The notes under the pieces are model-generated. The model had not been told where the DNA came from and did not search any database. It saw only the letters and a program-made list of their open reading frames with translations. Below, piece by piece: positions 45,593 through 57,500 of a stretch of 64,000 nt of DNA. Source of the DNA: Rotaria sordida (taxonomy: Eukaryota > Rotifera > Eurotatoria > Philodinida > Philodinidae); contig CAJNOL010000160.1 in NCBI GenBank assembly GCA_905250125.1, positions 17,987-81,986 of the forward strand, written 5' to 3'. Both the position numbers and the translations under genes were made by a program. Every line of letters begins with the position of its first letter. The first letter of the stretch is position 1.

Positions 45593-47112
45593 TGAATCAC
45601 TTATGTTCCCCGTATTAGTAGTAATAAAAACTAAAATAGAGAAAAAAAAAAACGAAGTTAAATTTTTTGTAACGTTTCTTATAAGATTCATACAACTTAA
45701 AATCAGCAGCAGATGGAAATATAATGCAACACATTCCTTGCTGATTTTTTTTTCTTTTCTATTTTCTGTTATTCAACATAGCATAAAATAACTTCTGTAA
45801 CTTTTTTTCCTTTCTGATGGTTTTCTTTGAACGTTGTCATCATATTACTAGTGTGTTTTCCTTTCTTTCATTTTTTTTTGTATATTATTATTAGGAGAAA
45901 AAAGTCTTAAAGAATTTCTTTTTCTTTTCTTTCATCTTGATTACAAGTAAATTTTTCTCGTCAATACGTTTATTTTTTAACGTACCTGTTCAATAGTATT
46001 TAATTTTGTAAAAAAAATACAATGATGTGTCAGTTTTGAAGCAAGGTCAACAATCTACTGTTGTTTTCTTTTTTTTTTCTTTTTGTTTGCATGTGTGTGT
46101 TGGAAATAAATAGAAATCAACAAAAAAACTAAAAAAGAGAAAAAGAGGGAGGATGGGGGGAGAGAGAAAGAGAGGTGAGAATTGCATTTGTAAAATGTGA
46201 TTAAAAACAGCGACAACAGAACAGAACACTTTCACTTTCCCTCTCTCTCTCTCTCTCTTTCGTCTTCTCAATTGAAAGTACATTTCTACAAACGATGAGT
46301 ATGTTGAAAAATGCAAGTAAAAGAAAAAAGAGAAAAAGAAAAGAGATTGCTGAATAGAAACCACATACTGACAGAGATGAAGAGGCAATGTATGTTCATC
46401 AAGGTCTTCCATGGTCCAGTTTCTTCTCATTTATTAATGACTTACATGGTAGCAGCATGTTTCTTTTCTTTTTTCTTTTTTTTTTTTTGTTTTGAAAAAA
46501 AAGAAAAGAAAAGACATACGTATTCATCAGAGTTTTTTTTTTCAACATTCTATAATAACAAAATTTCGTTCCCCTCTCATGTGTCGTCTTATCTCAAAAT
46601 TCTTTATTTTTCTTCTTTTATTCTCTTATATATTGTTATTTTTCGTCAACAATAGCCTTCAAATTTCTTCCGAGAAGTGAAGTACTTAATAATAACAAGG
46701 TTATTTTCAAGTATAGCAACAAAAAAGAAACAAAATATAAAATTTAAAAAAAAAAAAAAATTTTTTTCTTATTATAAATTTGTGTCTTTGAGTATAAATT
46801 TGGATACTTCAGAAAAATACGTCATTTTTTCTATTACACTATATAAAAGATTTTAATTATCGATTAAAATGAAGTAAAAAAAAGAAAATTTTGAAATTCA
46901 TAAATAATATTGATTTAATAAAAAAATAAAAAATATATATATATATAACAGAAGAAGAAACGAGATGATTACCTACCCACTTTTCTTTCCTCGATGTCGA
47001 GGATGAATGTAAATGGATGTAATCAAAGATTATATCCTCCTAATCGCTGATCTTGATTATCCTTCAGTAACTAAATAAAAAAAAAAAAAAAAAAGAAAGA
47101 ACGTCACCACTA

Positions 47113-47229
47113 TCAGTAAATGCGCTGACGCAACTCAACAGTAGGAGTAGTGGTTGTTGAGACATCATCGCTCATCGCTTGTTCGACAAATTCAACGTGC
47201 CAATTCAATAAACGCATGTGTTCGGCTCG
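47113..47229 (-). other. Possible small coding exon, unrecognised
   Basis: After a splice acceptor (GATAG ending at 47230), the minus strand is open for 38 codons, RAEHMRLLNWHVEFVEQAMS then DDVSTTTTPTVELRQRIY, ending at TGA 47113-47115. Codon use is more GC-rich and amino-acid composition more protein-like than the surrounding chance frames. An ATG sits at 47215-47217. I found no upstream exon with compatible splice sites, so it may be a terminal exon of an unseen gene, an upstream open frame of the kinase transcript, or chance. Confidence 0.25.
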
Positions 47230-48621
47230 CTATCGACAACGAACGATAGAGAGAAACGAACAATAAAATAAGATTAGTATACCAACATCTCAAAGTCGTC
47301 ATCGTATTAAGTCAATAATACACAAAGAAAAAGAAAAATAACAATGATGATTTTTTTTTTCTCTCTTAATTCTCTTTCAAATAAGCAATGAACATAATAT
47401 CAGATTACAATTTAGTTCTTTCCTACGAAGTTAATATGTTTTATCTCTTGAGACAGTAATCAATATATATTTTGATAATTATCTTTTGAATTCCTATTAG
47501 ATTTATAATCGTTGAGACAATATATTACATACCTGTTTTATTATTATTGAATCAAATTGTTCAATATGTAATAAATAATTATTGATGCATTTCACATAAA
47601 TGAAAGAGATAAATCAATGTCTTTTTTTTTTTCTAGTATCAATTAATTGTTAAATTTATTGATATCACAATTTACAACTAGGTACATAGAAGAATATAAA
47701 AATATACTAGTAATCTAGAAAAAAACAAAGAAATAAGAAAAAAAACACTAATTTTTTATTTTATTTGTAAAATAAATAGCCTAAAATAATAATAGAAAAA
47801 TAAAGAAAAAGAAAATGTTTGATTTGTGTGTTTAAATGACAAAAAAAAAATGTTACAGATGCTTCTATGATGGCCATTATTCAACTGGTAACTGTGAACA
47901 CCAAAAGAGGTTTTATTCTTTCTTTCTTTTTTCTTTTTTACTTTGATACAATAGTGGCATCTCGAACAAAATTTGCAACAATGATGTCTAGCGCCATCAT
48001 GTTTACTATACAAGTTTTACTTTCAATGAAGATACAATACATTCTAAGCAGAAATCACAGCAAGTGAAGAATATATTTTCGAAAATCAGAGAAAATGTCT
48101 TGTTCAATGCATTCATTCTTCAAGGCAGTTGGAATCGGATGGTCGTGTACTGAAGTTTTTTTTTATGCAGTGAAAAATACACGACCGAATTCTTTTATTT
48201 TTTTGTTTTACATACCGCAAAACTGCCATTTGTTGTGTAGCAAAGCATTAGTGTAGACTCTTTAAAAAATTCGAGATAAATTTGTTTTGACCTGAGAGGA
48301 TATACAAATTTGCTTTTATATTTGGGCGTTTTAATCATTGAATAAGTCATGGAGTTAGTTTTGGTTCTGTAATAATATTTTAAAAATCTTTTCAAGTTCA
48401 ATTATCATCGACAAGGATAATAGAGCTCTTGCAGTTAATTGAGAAATTTGAATGAATGATTGTAAATTCTATTGCCGGAGAAACTCTAAATACTTTGCAA
48501 GCATCTCGATTTATCTTAGTTCAGAAAACTGTATTTTGTTATTAAAACCAATATGTATTGTCGAAAATTACCGTTGATCACATCTAAACGTTACTTCAAA
48601 GTAAAAAATATCAAAACATTA

Positions 48622-48702
48622 ACCTTCATAAAGGGCATCGAAACGTTATTATATATGTGTTAGATACGTATATAATAACGTTTCGATACTATTTATGAAG
48701 GT
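48622..48702. repeat. 81-nt hairpin (near-perfect inverted repeat)
   Basis: Arms of about 38 nt, ACCTTCATAAA..ATCGAAACGTTATTATATA on the left and its inverted copy on the right, separated by a few bases and with a handful of mismatches. Could be a tiny foldback element or a small-RNA precursor. No TA duplication seen. Confidence 0.5.
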
Positions 48703-50343
48703 CACTTGCTATTTTCTATGTCATAAATGAAATAGTGTTTCATTACATAAAGTCTTCACAGAAACGGAAAAAAGTTTAGCACAAATCTTCCAAAGTTACA
48801 CAAAGAAGTAGCCTACAAACTGTCATCATTTGGAGAAAATAGAGCTGTGATAGTTCATCTAAGATGAGAGAAAGATATAGCCTAAATCTTTACGAATCAA
48901 AGAAAATTCAAAAACAGGAGGCAGTACTTGAGTCACGGTTGTATCTTCTCAGATTCGATATCTCTTCTTCAATCTGTGATTGTTGCCGTTAATAGAAAGA
49001 TGAAACGAAGATTGAATATTGAAGATTATATTTGCTTTTTTTTGTTTGTTTAAATATAATCAAAAACGACAAACATAACTTCTGTGTTTCAAAGTTTAAA
49101 AACAAAACATACAACATCCAAAAAGACGTGAACTTATTCAGACTTACGCCTGTGACAGTTCTATGTCTACTGACAATGATAATGCAGCAATTTCATTCCT
49201 TAACTATTCTACTTATTCAATAACGAACTAATCAATGCAACTAGTTTTCAAAAAGAGAGAAAGAACAAGTCACTTATGCTCAATTCTCAAAACAGAACAA
49301 GTTCATAGAACTGAAAGTTATCACATATCTTGAATTAATCTAATTTAACAACTTAGTTGTTTTCTAAACAACTGATTGCTTGATGCAAGTTCAGCCTCTT
49401 GATTGCGTACTGTCACAAATGAATTCGAACTATAGAATGATTGTTATTTTATCGTAAATTTGAGTGTAGTTTTTTTTCCAGTAACAATTCAATGTTACAT
49501 ACAAATAATGTTTTTAATCAGCCGATCTAAGTCGGTGTATGACAAAAGTATTTTCTCAATTAAACAATAGAATTTCAAAAGTATTATTTTATTTTACATT
49601 CAATTGATAAAGAATCATTTATTAAGTACTAAAATTATTCAATAAAATTTATTTTCAATTTTACTCTATCGTTCTATGTACTCTAAACAAAATCATATAG
49701 ACGTGCTAATTATGAGTAGTATGTTTTTATGTTAGTATTTTTCAAAATAAATTCAAATTATAGTTAGAAAATGATTTTACAGTTCAATTTAATGATTATT
49801 ATTTTTTTCCGTAAATCGATTAGATATTTTATATAAACAAGTTTATTAGTCTTCTAATGTAACAAAAAAAGAAAAAAAATAAGAGTCATTATCTATTGAG
49901 AATCAAAGGAATGAGTTAATCCAATAGGATTTCGAGATCTCAAGAGCAAAGGTCCGAAAAGTCAAACGATTCTAGACTTTTCTATTACTCATCAAATGAA
50001 CATCATCTTGATCGAAAAGTGATTTGACATCTGAAGAGATTTTCTTGTTAGTACAGAATATTTCAAACAATATATTTAGTAATAGCCATTAGAAACTATT
50101 TCATCAATTTAACGAAAAAACAAATAAATATATGCTCTCTCTGTATTAATCTCGAGTGATATAATAAAATGTTTCATTGCATCTTGTAATTATTTAATTT
50201 CAAAAAATTGATTATATATATTTTTTTCAAAGATTTATTTTCAAATATTTTGGTTTTCAAAGTACATTCAAAAAAGATAAGCACTGTATGAATATATGTG
50301 CTATTTTTAATATAAAGTTTCAATAGGAGGATTTGTTCATTAT

Positions 50344-50984
50344 TTATCGTCGTTTTCCAAGAAGAATACCTTCATTAGGTAGATCACGTTTTCCTAAGAG
50401 CACAGCTTCATTAGGTAAATCTCGTTTTCCCAAAAGTATAGCTTCATTAGGTAAATCACGTTTTCCTAAAAGTATAGCTTCATTGGGTAAATCTCGTTTA
50501 CCTAAAAGCACAGCTTCATAAGGTATTCGACGTTTTCCTAAAAGTATAGCTTCATTAGGTAAATCACGTCTTCCTAAAAGCACAGCTTCATGAGGTAAAC
50601 GTCGTTTACCAAGAAGAACAGCTTCACTTGGAAGTCGAACTGCACGTCCATCTAATCGACGTTTGCCCAACATGATACCAACATAACCATCTGGAATATC
50701 ACTGTTGCTAAAAGTACGTTTTTCAATTGATTGACTTATTTCATCTAGATATTCATCATATGTTTTATCGATTGATGTATCATCATTATGTATTGGTGTA
50801 GCTTGAAATGAATCAATTAAAAGAAGAAAACCTTGAAAAACAAAAAATAGTAATGTTTAGATGATATAACTAAATGATATTCATTTATCATTCGAATTCT
50901 CTTCTAGTTATTTTTTTTTTGATAATATTATTCTAACTTACCAATACTAAATAGAATTGTATAAATTATCGGATTGGAAATCAT
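50344..50984 (-). CDS. Neuropeptide precursor, repeated LLamide-type peptides
   Basis: Two exons, 50942-50984 and 50344-50831, give 176 residues. The N-terminus is a signal peptide (MISNPIIYTILFSIGFLLLI), cleaved probably near SFQA. A spacer of about 27 residues follows, ending in EKR. Then come ten Gly-terminated units separated by dibasic KR or RR sites: TFSNSDIPDGYVGIMLG, LDGRAVRLPSEAVLLG, LPHEAVLLG, DLPNEAILLG (three copies), IPYEAVLLG, DLPNEAVLLG and DLPNEGILLG. Counting them, eight share the core P-x-E-(A/G)-(I/V)-L-L-G and one is divergent (GIMLG). Prohormone convertase cleavage and C-terminal amidation of Gly are expected, giving peptides such as DLPNEAILL-amide, secreted from neurons or gland cells and presumably sensed by a GPCR. 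The repeat is a 36-bp tandem unit in the DNA. A splice acceptor ends 37 bases before the ATG. I know no described family with this exact motif. Confidence 0.9.
50364..50660 (-). repeat. 36-bp tandem repeat inside the neuropeptide gene
   Basis: Eight consecutive units, most exactly 12 codons, each coding for one peptide plus its GKR cleavage site. The units at the C-terminal end are nearly identical in DNA, while N-terminal ones differ, which points to recent homogenisation at one end of the array. Confidence 0.85.
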
Positions 50985-53900
50985 TATGAATTAATAAAGA
51001 ATGTATAAATGAAGCTCGAATCTGAAATAATACTATACAAAACAATATATATAAATATGTATATACACGCAATCATAAATTCTCATGAGAAGTTAACACA
51101 AAGATTATATATATAAATATATATTCTATTTATTATTTTTCGTGTTTTCTTTTCGATAATTATTCTTAGCAAACATAAGTAATGATTATATAATAAATGC
51201 ATAAAAAACTAAGATAACAATTGTTAAATGAACTGTTTCAATAGATTTATATACTCTCTCATTTCCGATCTAAGAGAGAGCGAGGGAGGAGAAAGAAAAT
51301 TTCTGTGTACTTTTCTTCCCCCTCTGTCAAAATAATGATGTTACTACATATGTAGGCGATTTTTGACTTTTAATATTTTTTCTTTTTCTTAATTAGATCA
51401 ATACATAGAGAAAAGATAGAATTAAGTTATTTACAAGAGACAAAAGAAAATATTGTCCTGTTTTGTCTTTTTTTTTTTTTTTGTGTTGAATATTTAAATC
51501 GAATTGATAAACACATGATTTACCCTAAGGATAATATATGACAATCAAAAATGACGTGCTTTCCACTTGAAAGCATTGTTCCTTTTTTCTTTTAGTTCTT
51601 TTCATTATATGATTATCGAAATGATTCCCTTGGGCATGAACACTTACTTGTTTTATTAATCAGACAAGTTGAAATATAAGCACATCACAATTGTTGTCAT
51701 TGCGTATACAAATTTGATAAGTGACATCCAAATACACACACTTCAAATATTAGCAAGATAAATTTGATTGTCGATATGTAAGGATTAATCTTGAACAATT
51801 CTTTTATGTCATATTTTGTTTTTCTTACATATTGAATATGAAACAAAAAAAATAAATAAAAAAATTTTACAGTATAATTTAAAATAATATTATTTTAACA
51901 ATCGAAATTTTATGCAAGTATATAAAAAAAAAAAAATCTTTCTGGTTGCATTGATTATACGGATAAAATCGACATATATTAAACTATACATATCAATTTC
52001 GGAACTACTACATTTTTATTTCAATAGGTACGATGGTTATTGATCATAGTTTTTACGAGAAATTTTTGAACATGACTGTCGCTCATAATCGTTATTATTT
52101 TCGATTGAGTTATAAAATTTTATCCTATCATTGACGGACACGATGGAATATTTGTCAAGAAAATATCAATTGCTGCATTTTCTTTTTGAACAACATTTCG
52201 GAAAACTGTTTTGTTTTTAGGCCAATATAAGTGAAGTTCAGCTGGCTTAATCTGTTATAGATCAACAGGAGCTAAAAGCTTTTTTTCAATTTATTAAAAG
52301 TCTGTGTTCTTTGATACATTTCAAGATAATAGACGAAATTTCATACTGCAAATCATCATATTCATATTTCTTAATATGAATTTGGACACAAACTCAACTA
52401 GATTTTCATAATTATATGTGTGTGTTGATACAGAGAAAATTTACTTTCGATTATCAAATTTTTTGAGTTGTGGTTTTTCATGATCTCTTCTTGGGTACAT
52501 CTATGCAATACACACACAACTCCTCACCCACACCCTATTATAGTATCCATGTTTGCTTTGCACAGTATACTTTGGTTCTTATCCAGATCAACAACATCTT
52601 TAACTAATCGGTCTGATTGACAGTAGGGCACCTCACAGTGTGAGGGTAAAGTTGTCATCTGTGTGAAGCAGTGCCTACATTTTATTGAGAAATAATATTT
52701 GTGAAATGAATGTTGAAAAAAATTCGGTGATCAGAAATATTATCAATCGCTGAAATAGGTAGGAATCGATACTATACCAAGCAACTTTGAGAGGGACAGA
52801 CTTCAATTCGGTCTCATTCGATGATTTTTCATTTACGTCCCTTCTCAATTCGATTGGCATTCATTAAATTAACAGAAGATGATAAGTCGTCACTTATCTT
52901 CATAATTAGTCATTTAGAAAATTCATTCTCGAATGTTCATCGATTAAGGGGAGAATCAATCTAGTAATTCAGTTTTAGTCAAATGATGTGTCAACGATAA
53001 GGATTTGCGGGAGCACGAGAAAAAGTTGTCCCAATTGGAATTAAAGGCTTCAACTAAATATTCTATGATTTTAGGCTAATTATCTTATCAATCAGAGAAT
53101 AATTCAAGAGAGATAATCCACAAAAAGTGCTAGTTGTCGATTAAATAAATCAAAACACGAGTATTGAACAGTTTTTTTTAGATATGTTAAGAATAAATTC
53201 TGGAATAGTTTTCTCTAGACCGGAATCGAGTTAGTACCAGGATTAAAAAGAACTTGATCCCCGCACATCTTAAGGCTCTCCTCAAAAATCGATCTCAGGT
53301 CAGAAACATTCAAATTTTACGAAACTTTCAGGATATGTTGAAACTGGTGAGTGATGACTATAGTCAAATTTTCAGCCCTATAGCACAGTGTTTAACAAAG
53401 ATATTCATCAAACAAGGCTCAAAAATAGCTCAACCGTTTCTCCAACTTTTCTCTGTAGACCTTCATTATAGACATTTATTTTTTTGTTTGTTTGAAAGAG
53501 TACGTCAAAATCCTTTAAAAAATGGCGCTGTTTCTGTAGCGATGTTTTCTGATATGATAATAAAGAAGCTTATTTTAAAAAAGAGCTACGAAAGGGAGAG
53601 AAGCTAGCCATAGACACAAGTTTTCGAACAAAAAAAAACATATTTAACATTATCTCTTACTATGATAGAGTTCTGCTGATGCTACGTCGTTAAACCCACG
53701 TTTTGAGAACGACGAAAAATGATTTTTGGTTTTTTGTAAAAATGGCTTGTTTTTCGAATAGGAGGTAACAAAAATCTTCCAGAATTTTTGGAAAGAAAAG
53801 AGATGCCGAATAAAAATTTTTATCGTTTATGAAAGAATATATCATGGGCTATTTTTCCATCGATTTATCTCAATTTTGATGATCCTAACGAAAAGTGACT

Positions 53901-54517
53901 GTCTTTGAGGAGGAGGCCTTAAGTCAGCAATCATTGTTCAAACACACATATTAAATATGAAAAGTGAACAACAAGTAATATGTAATTCACAACTACACAT
54001 CGTAATACATTTGTACTTTATTATTCAGGTTGATAATTAGCAACTCAGTGCGAGAAAGTCGTAAAAACAAATGACTTAATTATTTTTTTTTTAATCATAA
54101 GTACCATGTATCTGTGCGTTATAAATGTTGATAGTTAGTGTATTTTTCCTTTTATTCTTTATTATACAAATTATTATCTTCCTTGTTGGCAGTTTGTTCG
54201 CTCTATTGCTGATATACCGACAGTAGATTACCGGTTGGAGAAACAATTATAGATATATCACAATAGAATGGCAGTCAGAATATGGCAGACCGTGTGAGTA
54301 TCAAACAATCATTGGTTGATTGTCGACATACTGGTGGTTTTTTGCTCTGTTTGAATCATATGAAAGATAAATTTAACGAATATTTTCAAAATAATCATTA
54401 TACTCTTCTTGTTTTTATTTATGAAAAAAAGTGTCTATATAATACAACAAATACCGAAAGTTTAAAACAGAAAAAAAAAAACAAATAAAAAAAAAATTTT
54501 AGGTCAAAGTTTTGTTT
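50985..54517. other. Intergenic region between neuropeptide and CAAP1-like genes
   Basis: Contains family A repeat copy 3 (53280-53915). A plus-strand segment near 52141-52255 reads partly like a degraded open frame, with a stop between two halves, but similarity to mariner N-termini is too weak to claim. The 117-codon open frame 53254-53607 lies inside the repeat and is not called. The stretch near 52620-52650 contains CACCTCACAGTGTGAGG, a short palindrome. Confidence 0.4.
53280..53915. repeat. Dispersed repeat family A, copy 3
   Basis: Starts CTCAAAAATCGATCTCAGGT and shares ordered blocks with copy 2, including TTTTCAG.ATATGTT, ATATTCA.CAAACAAGG, TTTTTTTGTTTG and a terminal TTTTGATGATCCTAACGAA. 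Its longest open frame (53254-53607, plus) is not conserved in the other copies, which are full of stops. Confidence 0.65.
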
Positions 54518-57500
54518 TCAAATTTTAATTTTTTTCAATATATCATCAAAATTATTAATATCATCAAATGGTCGTTTATAATTAAATTTCTTATTTTCTT
54601 GAAAAAGAATTTTTTCTATTAAATTATTTAAACATTGTTTAATAATGATTAAATTATTTTTCTTTGTCTTTTTTTCTTCTTTACGTTTTCGTTTTTCTTG
54701 TCGACGTAAATTACGTTCTTCTTGTTCAACTTCAATTTGTAATAATAATAATTCATCTTCTTCATTTAAATCAAGTAATTTTGATAAATCACTCATATCA
54801 ATTTCATCATTATCGATTTTTGTATTTGATTCAATCATTTCACATAATGAATCCTAAGTAAAAAAAAATAAACAAAGAGTTTATTTGAATAAAAATCAGA
54901 AAACAAGATTTTTTACCCTTGACATTCGTTCTGATGATGATGATGAACTTAATGAATATGAACGTTGTCTATGTCGTATTCGTTTTGAAATTATTGGCGA
55001 TGGACTACGTTCATTGATTTCGGTCTTTTTTCGTTTAAGTAAATCACCTAATGAACCTTTTTTTGGTGGTTCTACTCGTTGTATTTTTGGTGGTAAACCA
55101 TATTGATATTCTTTATTTATTGATAATTCAACTGATGATAATGGACGTTCACCATTAGGTAAAACAAAATCATCAATATTAAGTAAATCATCTATTTCTT
55201 GACGTATCTCATTTTGTTGTTGTTGTTGTTGTTGTTTTTGTCGATTAGCAATTCGACGAGCATTAAAATGTGTTTGTTTATTATGCGTTAAACTTGTTAT
55301 TGGTTTAAATTCAAATTTTGGTAAATTTATTCCAATTGGTTGTAAAATTTTACCAGTTTGATCAGGAAATGGTATTAATTCATCATCTTGTTCATTACGA
55401 CGAAGATTTGTTAATTTTTTAATTTTTTTAAAATCTTCATAATAATCATTGACATCTTCATTAACACCGATAATAGCAGGAGTTGAAAGATTATTATGAA
55501 TTGTTGTTGTTGAAGATGAAGAATTTTCTGTAACTGTATACATTTGTACTGGGCGAAATTTACCATTTGGTAAAGATCTAAAGATGAATTCAATGAAAAA
55601 ATTATTATTTGAAATTTTCAATTAGAAAAATATTTTTTATTTTATACAAAGTCATAAATTAAAATATCAATTTTAGTATCCTTTATCATGAAATATCAAT
55701 ATTGAAAATTCTATTATATAAAACAACAAACTTTATTCTTAAATTTATCTTCGGATAGAAGATATTGATAAATCAGATATTTTTACAATCAATTTCTATC
55801 ATTGAAAACTTTATTTATACAAAGTTTGAACTCGAAAATCGATTTTAAAAATCATCTGACAAAGATCACAGCAATCTATTGAAAAATACACTAGATAATA
55901 ATCACATTGATCTTTCTACTATAAATCGCCTTGTATCTTATCAAAAAATTTAATACAAATATTGAAGACGATAAATGAGTTTTTTTTAAATGTACTTCAA
56001 TCACATGCTGAATTCTTTTGTTTAATATTACATACTTTGTATTATCATCCATTGGAGATGTTGCTGTTGTTGTAACATTTGCAGCATTATTATTTGTTAT
56101 ATCTAATGATGATTTTAAATGTGGATATACTAAAAAAGAAAAAAAAAATAAGACTTAATCATCTTGCTCAGAAAAATTAATCAAAAAATAAATTTCATCA
56201 AGAAAAATAATCTTCAGATTAACGTGAAGAAATATAAAAACATCATCGCAAGAACTTACATGTAAATGTATTTTGTTCATCTTCATCTGTACTATCTTCT
56301 GTACCACTTGATGAAATCATTGGTTGTGCTAAGAATAATAAAATATTATTAAAATGAACAATATTCTTCTATATGATAAAATACCTAATAATATTGTACG
56401 AATACGTTTTTTTGATAAAATGTCGAGTTGATCGAGACATCTTGCTTTTATTTCGTCGATAGAACGTGTCTAGAAGAATATTAAAATAAAAAAGTAAAAT
56501 TCAATAATCTATAAAATAAATATTTATTTGTTTTTTAAAGTAATTCATTAGCTTGTAAAACAGAAAAACCAAAAGAATTTGCATTTTTAATAACCTTACC
56601 TTGAAAATATTCAATAAATAGAGAAAAAAAATATTTTAAAATTATATCTGAAAGATAGGGGATAATAATGATTGAGTGAAAGTTAAAAGAAAAAGAAATA
56701 TTATTATTATTATTAAAAAATCTTTCTAAAAAATAATATAGTTTCGTCGATAATACTTGTGTAACTGTACCAATGAATAAATCATATAAATTAATCTAAA
56801 ATAAGCATTGATTATCAGACGAACTAAATTTTTGTTTTTTCTTTATATTATTCTACTTTTCTTCTTTTTTTTTTTTTTAAATAAATAAAAAATGAAAATT
56901 TTATCCTATTACCTTTAATACATCCGGTAGAATAGCTTGAAGTTTATGACCATGAATACATCGAAACATTTCATGTAACATACGTTCACGATCTTTTATA
57001 TAATAACCAATAGGTTTAAGATTTTCATTTAAATTAAGCATGCTTCCATCACTATCATTACCATCAGAACGATGTTCATCATCACTTGAATCGATAATTT
57101 GACTAGAAGAAGAATTTTTCTAAAGAAAAGAAGAACAAAAAAACATATTTAAATAATTTCAAAAAAAATTATTTTTCGATTATTAATTTACTTTTTTAGT
57201 TAATTTTTTAAGTTTATCTTGTCGTTTAGGATTTGTACTTGTATCACTATCAATATCTTTATCTTTTGAACGTTCACTAGGAGAATCTGATGAATGACGA
57301 CGATGATGATGACGTTCACTTGTATCGGAATCTACACTTGAATCATCGGAATGTTTCATACCTTGTAATTCATAATCTTCATGTAAACCAACAGTTTTCA
57401 TTCGCTAAATAAAAATAATTATATAATCGATGAGTTGTTTAAATAAATGGTATTCAGATAGGTGCTCAACACAATAATAAAAAAACTGTTTGCGCAATTA

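Larger units (their letters stand above)
45593..50343. other. Intergenic region upstream of the kinase gene
   Basis: Probably includes non-coding first exons of the kinase. Pyrimidine/purine tracts include (CT)n at about 46241-46259 and AGAGAGAGG-rich sequence at 46140-46175. The minus-strand stretch 47113-47229 looks coding-like (see its own entry). A strong hairpin lies at 48622-48702. Short open frames at 46047-46680 come from simple sequence. No other gene supported. Confidence 0.4.

Noticed and set aside
46047-46680. Overlapping open frames on both strands
   Set aside because: Produced by CT/GA and poly-T simple sequence; low-complexity products rich in F, S, K and R.
47534-47612. Minus-strand segment with HIEQFDSIIIKQ before a good GTATGT donor, considered as partner of 47113-47229
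   Set aside because: No AG acceptor and no ATG exist in the open part of that frame, so it cannot be an internal or first coding exon.
47933-48013. Cys-rich minus-strand frame (HHCCKFCSRCHYC) and alternative frame with an ATG
   Set aside because: Two competing frames, weak donor, and no downstream exon that stays open; probably chance.
53254-53607. 117-codon plus-strand open frame
   Set aside because: It lies inside a dispersed repeat whose other copies have no such frame, and the protein has no recognisable features.
56534-56610. Minus-strand segment KVIKNANSFGFSVLQANELL followed by a stop, in an intron of the CAAP1-like gene
   Set aside because: Reads well, but its phase does not fit the upstream exon, and the CAAP1-like motif is continuous without it. 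An alternative terminal exon cannot be excluded.
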